Assembly (NCBI GenBank): GCA_003519585.1
Contig: DOWL01000212.1
Coordinates: forward strand, 12,484-17,838
Length of the DNA: 5,355 bases
DNA from: Nocardioides sp.
GTDB taxonomy: Bacteria > Actinomycetota > Actinomycetes > Propionibacteriales > Nocardioidaceae
Direction: 5' to 3'
The notes below the pieces were generated by a model. The model ran no database searches and was not told the origin of the DNA. It saw only the letters and a program-made list of their open reading frames with translations. This document shows positions 1 through 5,355 of the stretch, in pieces; positions within the stretch are counted from its first letter, which is position 1; every line of letters starts with the position of its first letter. Position numbers and translations under genes: made by a program.

Positions 1-218
1 CCGGCCCGCAGCCGCTGCACCTCCGCGACGAGCCGGTCGTTGTTGGCCCGGGCGACGTTCAGGCGCGACTCGCAACCGTCCACCTGGTCGGCCAGTTGGT
101 CGAGGTATTCGTAGACCTCCTGCGCGTCGAGGCCGCGCAACCGTCGCTGGAACGACTCGTTCCGGATCGCGTCGGGCGACTGGTACGGCAGCGTGACCCG
201 GTCGTCGGTGTAGGTCAT
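1..218 (-). CDS. DivIVA-domain coiled-coil protein, N-terminal part (runs off left edge)
   Basis: The first 72 codons are visible. After a short polar leader of about 20 residues comes a DivIVA-type N-terminal motif at residues 23-44: F23, the RRLRGLD stretch (26-31), EV (34-35) and YLDQLADQV (39-47). This matches the family pattern in which an F and an R-L-R-G-Y/L-D turn precede a coiled coil. From about residue 42 the heptad-like pattern (SRLNVARANN, then RLVAEVQRLRA) indicates a coiled coil continuing past the edge. DivIVA-family proteins act at curved membranes in polar growth, division or scaffolding; the exact role here cannot be read. The ATG at 216-218 is chosen because an AGGAG lies 7 nt upstream. 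The ATG overlaps the upstream globin-reductase stop as ATGA, so translation is probably coupled. The domain assignment is firm, but orthology to the essential polar-growth DivIVA (Wag31) is not shown. Confidence 0.85.
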   Translation of the reverse strand, partial: MTYTDDRVTLPYQSPDAIRNESFQRRLRGLDAQEVYEYLDQLADQVDGCESRLNVARANNDRLVAEVQRLRA

Positions 219-1389
219 CTCGCGTCTCCTGAGGTGGTCAGAGCCGGTTCGGGTGCGTGCTGGCCCGCGGCGGCGTAATAGAAGTGCTCGTATCGGATCT
301 GCTCGGCCGGCATGCCCGTGCGGCTCAGCTGCTCGAGCGTGTGCCCGACCATCTGCGGACCGCCGCACACGATCGCCGTACGCCCGTGCAGCGCCTGGCG
401 GGCGGCGACCGTCCCGACCTTGCCGCGGATCCCGGGGAAGGACGAGTCGTCCGAGACGACCTCCGTGTAGTCGAACCACGGCCTGGTCCGGGCCAGCTCG
501 GTCAGCGCTGCGCGGTCGTAGAGGTGCCATGGCATGCGTACGCCGTGGAGCAGGTTGACCCGTGGCGCGCGGCGAGTGCGGCGCCACTCCTGGTCGATCT
601 GCTCGACGACCGCGCGGAGCGGCGCCAGACCGGTGCCGCCGGCCACGAGCAACAGATCACTCGGGTCGCCAGCTCGCAGGGTCAGCCGCTCCCCCACGGC
701 GGCCCCGAGCTTGACACTGTCCCCGCGCTTGAGGGACCGCACGACCGCCGTACTCACCTGGCCGCCGTCGATCTGCTGGACGTGGAGATCGATCGAGCCG
801 TCGGAGCGGGGGCGTTGGCCGGGCTGAAGTAGCGCCACTGCCGAGGGCGCTGCGGGATCTCCATCGACACCGACTGACCGGGGAGGTAGTGGTACGCGCG
901 CTGTGGCCGGACCGTCAGCAGCGTGAGGTCCATGGTCCGTCGCTCGACCGAGAGCACCTCGGCGTCCCACCAGTTCGGCGTGGCGTCGGACGACAGGTCC
1001 GCTGCCTCGACCATGACCCGTGCGATCACCTGGTAGGCCGCAGTCCACTCGGCCGCGAGCTCTGCGTCCCACTCCTCACCCAGGAAGTGCTTGAGCGTCG
1101 CACACAGCGACGCACCGACGGCGTTGTAGTGCTCGGCGACCACGGCGTACTTGCGGTGATCGCGGCCGAGGTGGCGCATGAAGTCGAGGTCTTCGTCGAT
1201 CCGGTCGGCGTGGCTGACGATCCGGCCGAGTGCGCTCACCAGCTTGTCCCGCTGGTCGCTCATCGCCAGCGGGAACATCGAGCGGACCTCGGGGTGGGCG
1301 ACGAAGAGGTGCGAGTAGAAGTACAGCGGCACCTGCTCGCCGTACGCCGTCACCCGGTCCCAGCTGCGTTGGAGGGCGTCTGCGTCCAT
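215..1389 (-). pseudogene. Flavohemoglobin-like globin + FAD/NAD(P)H reductase, frameshifted
   Basis: Repaired, this would be about 391 aa, the usual flavohemoglobin length. The family detoxifies nitric oxide (NO dioxygenase) or reduces oxygen in the cytoplasm, using haem, FAD and NAD(P)H. The globin domain (about 1-132) has Tyr25 (B10), Phe39 (CD1), Gln46 (E7) and the proximal haem ligand His78 in LGRDH, then HYNAVG at 87-92. The reductase follows: PGQSVSM (170-176), the FAD-binding WRYFSPAN (185-192), the pyridine-nucleotide loop GGTGLAP (251-257), CGGPQM (342-347) and the C-terminal YEHF (367-370). After WRYFSPANAP the frame changes at the five-base G run 808-812 (C in the coding sense). 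One extra base there would restore the expected A-P-R-S-D-G-S-I-D-L-H-V. Unrepaired, translation from ATG 1389 ends at 754 (211 aa) without the NAD domain. The start follows a weak GAGG 9 nt upstream. Whether the lesion is a mutation or a sequence error cannot be told here. Confidence 0.85.
226..230 (-). promoter_or_regulatory. Ribosome binding site inside the end of the globin-reductase gene
   Basis: On the minus strand AGGAG lies 7 nt before the ATG of the DivIVA-domain gene. It sits within the last codons of the upstream reading frame, so ribosomes ending there could reinitiate at the overlapping ATG. It supports 218 as the start. Confidence 0.7.
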
Positions 1390-1602
1390 CGGGTCCGGCC
1401 TCAGGCGTCTCGTCCGGAGCGGGCCACGATCGGTCCGGGGACCCCCGCAGTGGGCCACGCCGAGTCGCGGAGGCAGCGGCCTGGCTCGGCAGCGTCCATC
1501 GACGAATGATGCGTGGACAAAGAGGATCCCCTTCCCGATCGCGTCCCGTTGTCTCGCGTCCCCATTCGCGCTGTCAGCACGTACCCCGGCTCCATGCCCC
1601 GC

Positions 1603-1624
1603 AAACCCTTGAAAACAAGGGTTT
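1603..1624. repeat. Perfect 9-bp hairpin with AAAA loop
   Basis: The arms AAACCCTTG (1603-1611) and CAAGGGTTT (1616-1624) are exact reverse complements around the loop AAAA (1612-1615), with one more T at 1625. It is distinctly richer in A/T than its surroundings. It has a terminator-like shape, but no annotated gene reads into it, since both neighbours point away. It could be an operator, a leader hairpin of the globin-reductase mRNA (about 215 nt before its start), or a terminator left from a lost gene. Confidence 0.75.
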
Positions 1625-1635
1625 TCGCCCGCCGC

Positions 1636-1701
1636 GGAAAGTCCGCCAAGGCTCCCTTCACGTCGCGCCAAGGCAGTCCTCACGTGCGTCAAGAGCACTG
1701 T
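1636..1701. repeat. Three imperfect direct repeats of about 22 bp
   Basis: The exact 9-mer CGCCAAGGC occurs at 1644-1652 and 1666-1674, a 22-bp period. A degenerate copy beginning CGTCAAG occurs at 1687-1693, another 21 bp on. The flanks also agree: TCACGT at 1658-1663 recurs at 1680-1685. A spacing of 21-22 bp is two helical turns, which would put the copies on one face of the DNA, as regulator-binding arrays often are. The regulator is unknown. The location suits control of the propeller gene (about 125-190 bp upstream) or the globin-reductase (about 250-310 bp upstream). Confidence 0.5.
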
Positions 1702-1705
1702 GACG

Positions 1706-1725
1706 GATCACCGAGAATGGTGATC
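1706..1725. repeat. 7-bp inverted repeat GATCACC / GGTGATC
   Basis: Exact arms at 1706-1712 and 1719-1725 enclose a 6-nt spacer, giving a 20-bp dyad. This is the size and geometry of a dimeric repressor operator. It lies directly after the 22-bp repeats, about 100 bp before the propeller start. Operator function is inferred only. Confidence 0.45.
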
Positions 1726-1750
1726 ACTGGCTCGAGCAACGCCGGCGCCG

Positions 1751-1780
1751 CGCCTCGGGCGTACGTTCGCGAGCGAGGCG
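1751..1780. repeat. 7-bp inverted repeat CGCCTCG / CGAGGCG, 16-nt spacer
   Basis: Exact arms at 1751-1757 and 1774-1780 could form a leader hairpin about 45 bp before the propeller start codon. In DNA this GC-rich, such an arm pair can arise by chance, so it is a weak call. Confidence 0.25.
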
Positions 1781-1814
1781 TCGGGCGATGCCTGCGGGGA
1801 CGAAGTTGGTGCTC

Positions 1815-1819
1815 GGAGG
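1815..1819 (+). promoter_or_regulatory. Ribosome binding site GGAGG for the propeller remnant
   Basis: GGAGG lies 6 nt before ATG 1826. An in-frame GTG at 1823 would leave only 3 nt, so ATG 1826 is the better start. The surviving site shows the gene was once translated from here. Confidence 0.65.
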
Positions 1820-1825
1820 TCTGTG

Positions 1826-2426
1826 ATGCGCAGCAGACTCGCCCACCTGACCGGGATCTCGGCCGGCTGTCTGGCCGTAGCCGTCGCAGGCTCGCCGTCG
1901 TTGGGTGCCGCGGCCCCGGCCCCGGGATCTTCGCCAGCCCCACGGTGGCCGACGGCTCCATCTACGTGGGTGCCAACAACGGCAACTTCTACCAACTCAA
2001 CGCCACCACGGGCGCCGTACAGCACAAGGTCTTCGTCGGCCTCCGCAAGAAGCTGAGCGCCTGCTCGGCTCGCGGCTTCATCAGCACCGCGACCGTCGCG
2101 CCCGACCCGGTCACCGGCGTCGACACGGTGTACGTCGGCGGCGCCTCGACACCGCGACCGGCGCGTTCCTCCGGCAGCGCGGCATCAACAACTCCGTGAT
2201 CGGATCACCGTCGCTGAGCGGTGGCGGACTGATCGGCGTCGGCACCTACGATCCCGCCGCGACCGCCAGCCAGCCCAACGCGTCGTACCTCATCAACCGC
2301 GACACCGGCGCGATCGTGCGGACCATGGACACCACCGGCAACTACTTCGCGCAGCCGGTGTTCGCCAACGGCTGGCTCTACACCGCGCGGATCGGCGGCC
2401 TGATGAAGGCCTGGCACCTGCCCTGA
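1826..2426 (+). pseudogene. Secreted PQQ-type beta-propeller repeat protein, degraded remnant
   Basis: Three reading frames must be joined. Frame A (from 1826) encodes a Sec-type signal peptide: MRSR, a hydrophobic stretch at about residues 11-22, and a GAAA cleavage region near residue 30. Frame B (about 1927-2145) carries propeller blades with ASPTVADGSIYVG, a turn NNGNFYQLNATTGAV and TVYVGG. Frame C (2145-2426) resumes with LDTATGAF, SYLINRDTGAIV and WLYTARIGG, then stops at 2424-2426. Each shift fits a loss of 3n+1 bases. Between YVG and the L-x-x-x-T-G turn, the first blade has eight residues but the second only two, so about six residues are missing there. Only about four blades remain and the total is near 200 aa, while such propellers normally need six to eight blades. 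PQQ-like repeats serve in quinoprotein dehydrogenases and in non-enzymatic secreted propellers; no catalytic residues can be assigned. Its stop lies 6 bp from the convergent gene. Confidence 0.75.
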
Positions 2427-2432
2427 GTCGGT

Positions 2433-3965
2433 TCAGTCCCGCCCCGGCAGGCAAGGCGCCGGCTGACCAGCTCCGAGCCAGATGCAGGTCGGCGGCGGCG
2501 CCGGAGTAGGCAGCGCCGGCGTCACGAGCGGACCCAGGTGCAGTGCGCCCGGCGCCTTGACCGTCGTACCCCGGGACGGAGCTGGCGGGTAGTGCTGCTC
2601 TTGCTCAGGCGGCGGCCCCTCCGGCGAGATGTTCCTCGGCGGCGGCTTGGGCTTGGCCCGCGCCTTGACCTGAACGGTCTGCGGAATGGTCAGGAAGCCG
2701 ATGTTTCCGCCACCGTCGGCTACACGCAGCCGCACCTGGAGCTTGCCGAGGCGCCGCGCGGTGACGCCGACGCTGAAGGTGCCCTTGCGTCCGCTGCGGG
2801 TCGTGTCGACGGTCTTCCAGCCGCCCTTCCGCTGCTGGAGCGAGACTCGCGTGCCCTTGTTCCCGGGCAGGAGTCTGCCGCTCAGCACCACGCGACCTCC
2901 GGGATGGAGTTGGAGGGTGTTGAGCCCCGCCTTGAGGTCACCCACCACGCGCACGGTGAGGGCGGTCGCGTCGCTGCTGTCGTAGGTGTCGTTGCCTGGC
3001 GTGTTGAAGAAGTACGTCGTCTGGCGGGTGGGCCTGACTTTCTTGGTGACATAGCGACGCGTGTCGTAGGTGCCGGTGGCGATCTTCCTCAGGCCGCTTC
3101 CGAATGCCTGCTGGTAGAGGGTGCCCTGGCCCGCGATGAATGTCCGGGCCGCGGGGTCGTAACTGTCTCCGGCGACCCAGAGCTTCTGTCCGTACGGCAC
3201 TTTCAGGCTCTGGTAGTTGACCTTCTTGCCCCGGATGGACCAACCGAGGCGCGACGCGGACGTCGCGCCCTCGAAGTCGTAGACGGTCTGGTCGACCGCG
3301 TCCGCGAGGCGCAGGTTGTCGAAGTAGTAGGGCTGCCCCTCGCAGCCCATCATGATGCCCACGTTGGTGCCGCCGGCGTCGCCCGCGGGTCCTCCGCCTG
3401 CACCGGTGACGCGGTTGGGAAATCCTGCGATGGTGTCGAAGAACGGCCCTTGCTGACTTGTCCCGCCGACCAGATGCCATTCGAAGGAGGCGCTCGCGAG
3501 ATCCGCCGTAGCGAAGCCGCTTCCGTTGTACGTCAGTGGCTCGAAGCCGAACCAGATGCCCGGCCCGACGTTGTCGTTGTAATACGCCACCGCGTAGCCC
3601 GTGCCGTGACCGCTGGGGAACCACACGTCACCCTGGAACACGCTCAACGACGTCGGGTGGGCCACGTGGGCAAGGGCCCCCGCGCCGTAGCCAGCACCCG
3701 GCTGCCAACCGATCGAGTGGGTCCCGAGCGTTCCGCCCATCCGCTGCAGCCGCTGAGGAGCCGGCGGCGTCGAGCCGGTGCAGCCGACGAAGTCCTCGAC
3801 GAGTCCGGCGCTGGCCAGATCGTGACCGACCACGACCTTGGTCGAGGCGACCTTCGCCGACCCGCGCCCGGCCGCGTCGTCCTGCGCCGAACTCGGTGCC
3901 GACACGGCCACCGCTGTGGCGACCAGCGTGAGACTTCCGAGCAGGGCTCCTAGCTTCCTGGCCAT
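2433..3965 (-). CDS. Secreted multidomain protein with Ig-like segments, function unknown
   Basis: Intact, 510 aa. A Sec signal peptide (basic MARK, hydrophobic 5-22, likely cleavage after SSA27) means export. Residues about 50-235 look like one beta-sandwich: a VEDFVGC opening, aromatic- and glycine-rich strands (GYAVAYYNDN at 123-132, IWFGFEPL at 137-144), and a closing YYFDNLRL (213-220) and YDFEG (229-233). Cys62 and Cys208 could pair. Residues about 250-340 and 345-435 resemble two tandem bacterial Ig-like modules; the second has LSGRLLPG, VSLQQRKGGWKTV and GTFSVGV, typical of actinobacterial surface proteins. The tail (436-510) is proline-rich and contains Cys494 and Cys505. No catalytic motif, LPXTG sorting signal or C-terminal membrane helix is seen, so it is probably released or held non-covalently. 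The start at 3965 follows GGGAGG with 5-nt spacing. It lies 106 bp after the upstream membrane-protein gene in the same direction. I do not recognise the family; a binding or adhesion role is only a guess. Confidence 0.85.
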   Translation of the reverse strand: MARKLGALLGSLTLVATAVAVSAPSSAQDDAAGRGSAKVASTKVVVGHDLASAGLVEDFVGCTGSTPPAPQRLQRMGGTLGTHSIGWQPGAGYGAGALAHVAHPTSLSVFQGDVWFPSGHGTGYAVAYYNDNVGPGIWFGFEPLTYNGSGFATADLASASFEWHLVGGTSQQGPFFDTIAGFPNRVTGAGGGPAGDAGGTNVGIMMGCEGQPYYFDNLRLADAVDQTVYDFEGATSASRLGWSIRGKKVNYQSLKVPYGQKLWVAGDSYDPAARTFIAGQGTLYQQAFGSGLRKIATGTYDTRRYVTKKVRPTRQTTYFFNTPGNDTYDSSDATALTVRVVGDLKAGLNTLQLHPGGRVVLSGRLLPGNKGTRVSLQQRKGGWKTVDTTRSGRKGTFSVGVTARRLGKLQVRLRVADGGGNIGFLTIPQTVQVKARAKPKPPPRNISPEGPPPEQEQHYPPAPSRGTTVKAPGALHLGPLVTPALPTPAPPPTCIWLGAGQPAPCLPGRD

Positions 3966-3970
3966 GGCGT

Positions 3971-3976
3971 CCTCCC
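3971..3976 (-). promoter_or_regulatory. Ribosome binding site GGGAGG for the 510-aa secreted protein
   Basis: GGGAGG on the minus strand lies 5 nt before the ATG at 3965. Together with the signal peptide that begins right there, it fixes the start and shows this strand, not the long antisense frame, is coding. Confidence 0.75.
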
Positions 3977-4049
3977 AACGCGCGCCACCGACATGCTCTC
4001 GCAGACAACCCGCATCCGAGGCCGGGCAACGACGCCAAGAGCGCCTTTA

Positions 4050-4062
4050 CCCCAGGTTGGGG
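4050..4062 (-). terminator. Possible weak hairpin after the membrane-protein gene
   Basis: CCCCA (4050-4054) and TGGGG (4058-4062) form a 5-bp stem with a 3-nt loop, beginning 10 nt past the stop codon at 4072. There is no U-tract. Actinobacterial terminators often lack one, but a stem this short may not terminate, so read-through into the 510-aa gene is possible. Confidence 0.25.
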
Positions 4063-4071
4063 ACAGCCCGC

Positions 4072-5355
4072 TCACGAGAAGTCGATCCTGACCTTCTGGA
4101 TGGGCATGGTCACGGTGTACTCATCGCTCGTGCCGGGGAAGTTGACGTAGTCACCGCCGAGGTACAGCGTCCCGCCGGTGAGCTCCGCGGGTACCGTGAC
4201 GATCGCGTCCGCGGCGGTGATGTCGTCGTCGAGCCTCGTGACGTCGTACTCCTTGCCGTCGTCTCCCTCGAACCTCATCTCGGCGTCGCTGAACCGCTTG
4301 CGGACTCCGGGCTCCACGGGTCGCGTGTAGCCAAGGTCGAGAGCCATCAGCGCCGACGACGGCGAGGCCGCCTTCAGGTCTCCCAGCCAATAGCGCAGCG
4401 TGGCCGACCCGACCGCGACGTCGCGTCGGGTCGACGACGCCACGGCGCCGTTCTGGAACTGGACCGCCCGCGAGTAGGTCTCGCTCAGCTTGAAGGTGTC
4501 GGGCTTGACCGTGCCAGTGCGGTTGCCGCGCGCCAGCACCGCGATGTTGTCCGGCCCCGGCGTGCCGGTGAGCAGCGAGAGCGACTGTGGCTGCTTGTCG
4601 GCCTTCAGCACCAGGTCGACCGCGGTGGCACCGGCCGGGACCGCGACAACGTAGCTGCCGCTCTTGTCTGGGAGCGGCCGCTTCTCGCCGTCGACGACGA
4701 CCTGGAGGTCGGCGCCGGCCCAGCCCGTGCAGTCCTCGCTGTCACAGCCGAAGTCGGCGAGGTGGAACGCGACCAGCCGGCCGCCCTCGGGTGCGGACCG
4801 GGCCGCGTCGCCCGCGCCGTACTCCTCGACGTCGGCGAGGTGGTCGATCTGCACGCCCGTCGTACGGCTGGCCATCGCGATCGTGCCGATCGCCGGGTCG
4901 GCGGCCAGGGCTGGTACGGCGACCAGTTCGCTGCCGGTGGCGGGTGGCGGCGAGTCGACCGGTACGTCGGAGCTCGGCCCCGAGCTGGGCCCTGGGGTCG
5001 GACCCGCGCTGCCGTCCGCCGTACGGTCATCGTCTTTGCCGTCGTTCCCGGCCAGCGTGACGCCGGCGATGACGGCACCCACGAGCACCACGGCCGCCCC
5101 CGCGGCGCCCACCCAGAGCCACGGCGAGCGCCGTCGACCGCCGGGAGGCGGCGCGTCGGGGCGCGGCTCTTCGACGTGTCTCGGCGGAGGTGGCGGCGGC
5201 GGGGGAAGCCGCACCGGCTCGACCGGCGTGTCGACGGTGTCTTCGACCGGCTCCTCGACCGTGGTCGGCACCAGTTCGGGAGCGGGAGCGACCAGGACCG
5301 CGATCGGACCGGTGTCGATCTCGACCGGGTCCTCGGGCTGCTCGGGCTGCTCGGG
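4072..5355 (-). CDS. Single-pass membrane protein with proline/acidic cytoplasmic region (5' end outside window)
   Basis: The frame is open to the right edge, giving at least 427 codons; residue numbers here count from the first visible codon. A GTG at 5271 is in frame but has no ribosome binding site, and the same P/E/V-rich composition continues upstream of it, so the true start lies outside. Order: PEQPEQPED and VEEPVEDTVDTPVEP repeats (1-48), eight consecutive prolines (51-58), a basic GRRRSP anchor (73-78), one transmembrane helix WLWVGAAG... (about 79-103), a Pro/Ser/Gly linker (105-140), then an extracytoplasmic domain. That domain looks two-part: about 155-262 contains a CDSEDC loop (204-209) and a LQVVVDGE strand (217-224); about 284-427 contains MRFEGDDGKEYDV (360-372) and TLYLGGDYVNF (396-406). 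Positive charge before the helix predicts the N-terminus inside. No kinase, protease or sorting motif is visible in this part. The family is not recognised; an envelope sensor or anchor is possible but unproven. Confidence 0.8.
   Translation of the reverse strand, partial: PEQPEQPEDPVEIDTGPIAVLVAPAPELVPTTVEEPVEDTVDTPVEPVRLPPPPPPPPRHVEEPRPDAPPPGGRRRSPWLWVGAAGAAVVLVGAVIAGVTLAGNDGKDDDRTADGSAGPTPGPSSGPSSDVPVDSPPPATGSELVAVPALAADPAIGTIAMASRTTGVQIDHLADVEEYGAGDAARSAPEGGRLVAFHLADFGCDSEDCTGWAGADLQVVVDGEKRPLPDKSGSYVVAVPAGATAVDLVLKADKQPQSLSLLTGTPGPDNIAVLARGNRTGTVKPDTFKLSETYSRAVQFQNGAVASSTRRDVAVGSATLRYWLGDLKAASPSSALMALDLGYTRPVEPGVRKRFSDAEMRFEGDDGKEYDVTRLDDDITAADAIVTVPAELTGGTLYLGGDYVNFPGTSDEYTVTMPIQKVRIDFS

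Larger units (their letters stand above)
1390..1825. other. 436-bp divergent intergenic region, no gene recognised
   Basis: This stretch separates the starts of the minus-strand globin-reductase and the plus-strand propeller remnant, so it should hold the promoters of both. Open frames run through it, but none shows a recognisable domain or a ribosome binding site with a start. What can be seen is a 9-bp perfect hairpin (1603-1624), three imperfect repeats of about 22 bp (1636-1701), a 7-bp inverted repeat (1706-1725) and a looser inverted repeat (1751-1780). I could not identify convincing -35/-10 pairs on either strand. No tRNA T-loop signature (GTTCGA) is present. Confidence 0.6.

Noticed and set aside
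257..832. Plus-strand open frame opposite the reductase domain
   Set aside because: The minus strand encodes clear reductase motifs (GGTGLAP, CGGPQM) here; the plus-strand product is unrelated to anything recognisable.
1436..1452. Short palindromic G/C runs in the globin-reductase leader
   Set aside because: Such arms are only about five bases long and expected by chance in DNA of this composition; no U-tract or conserved motif supports a regulatory element.
1561..1640. Possible tRNA 3' end or attachment site beside the AT-rich hairpin
   Set aside because: There is no T-loop GTTCGA-type sequence, no cloverleaf and no flanking direct repeat or integrase; only a vague resemblance of the hairpin remains.
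1390..1698. Upstream extension of the globin frame beyond ATG 1389
   Set aside because: The added residues are low-complexity and arginine-rich, without globin homology. The globin family begins right at MDADALQRSW, so 1389 is the start.
1859..1870. S-A-G-C in the propeller signal peptide as a lipoprotein lipobox
   Set aside because: The cysteine comes before most of the hydrophobic stretch and the -3 residue is Ser rather than Leu/Val/Ile. A standard Sec signal cleaved near GAAA fits better.
1513..1926. Plus-strand frame upstream of, and fused in frame with, the propeller blades
   Set aside because: The residues before 1927 show no domain, and the signal peptide with its ribosome binding site lies in another frame at 1826. 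The continuity is a by-product of the frame break.
2538..3953. Long plus-strand open frame (471 codons) opposite the 510-aa secreted protein
   Set aside because: It is a shadow frame created by high GC. It has no signal peptide, recognisable domain or good ribosome binding site, while the minus-strand frame has all the marks of a gene.
5182..5205. GGC/GGN-rich run as a simple DNA repeat
   Set aside because: It is the codon run for eight prolines using CCC, CCG, CCA and CCT, so it is explained by the protein rather than being a DNA-level repeat.

Overview
The window is GC-rich throughout, with codon third positions dominated by G and C. Its protein set (a DivIVA-domain protein, an actinobacterial-style globin-reductase with a WRYFSPAN motif, Sec-secreted surface proteins with Ig-like modules, and a proline-rich single-pass membrane protein) points to a high-GC actinobacterium. 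A Nocardioides/Propionibacteriales-like genome is my best guess, from protein style only. No rRNA, tRNA, CRISPR, transposase or integrase was found.

Layout, left to right. (1) 1-218, minus strand: the first 72 codons of a DivIVA-domain coiled-coil protein that runs off the left edge. (2) 215-1389, minus strand: a flavohemoglobin-type globin + FAD/NAD(P)H reductase of about 391 aa if repaired. It is broken by a one-base deletion in a five-base G run at 808-812 (C run in the coding sense). Its stop codon overlaps the DivIVA-protein start as ATGA, so the two are translationally coupled. (3) 1390-1825: a 436-bp intergenic region between divergent genes. It holds a perfect 9-bp hairpin, three imperfect repeats of about 22 bp and two further inverted repeats, and no recognisable gene. 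(4) 1826-2426, plus strand: a remnant of a secreted PQQ-type beta-propeller protein, with a signal peptide and about four recognisable blades spread over three reading frames. (5) 2433-3965, minus strand: an intact 510-aa secreted protein with a beta-sandwich-like N-terminal domain, two Ig-like segments and a proline-rich tail; its stop lies 6 bp from the convergent propeller remnant. (6) 4072-5355, minus strand: an open frame running off the right edge, encoding a proline/acidic cytoplasmic segment, one transmembrane helix and a two-part extracytoplasmic domain.

How they may fit together. The globin-reductase and DivIVA-protein genes form one transcription unit reading left. The two genes at the right are co-oriented, 106 bp apart, and both encode envelope or secreted products. 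The propeller remnant lies between these two units. The left half carries all the damage (one lesion in the globin-reductase, two in the propeller gene), whereas the right half is intact. This is either local gene decay or, for the homopolymer-associated lesions, sequencing error. The most promising points are the globin-reductase/DivIVA coupling, the repeat-rich divergent intergenic region, and the two unrecognised envelope proteins.
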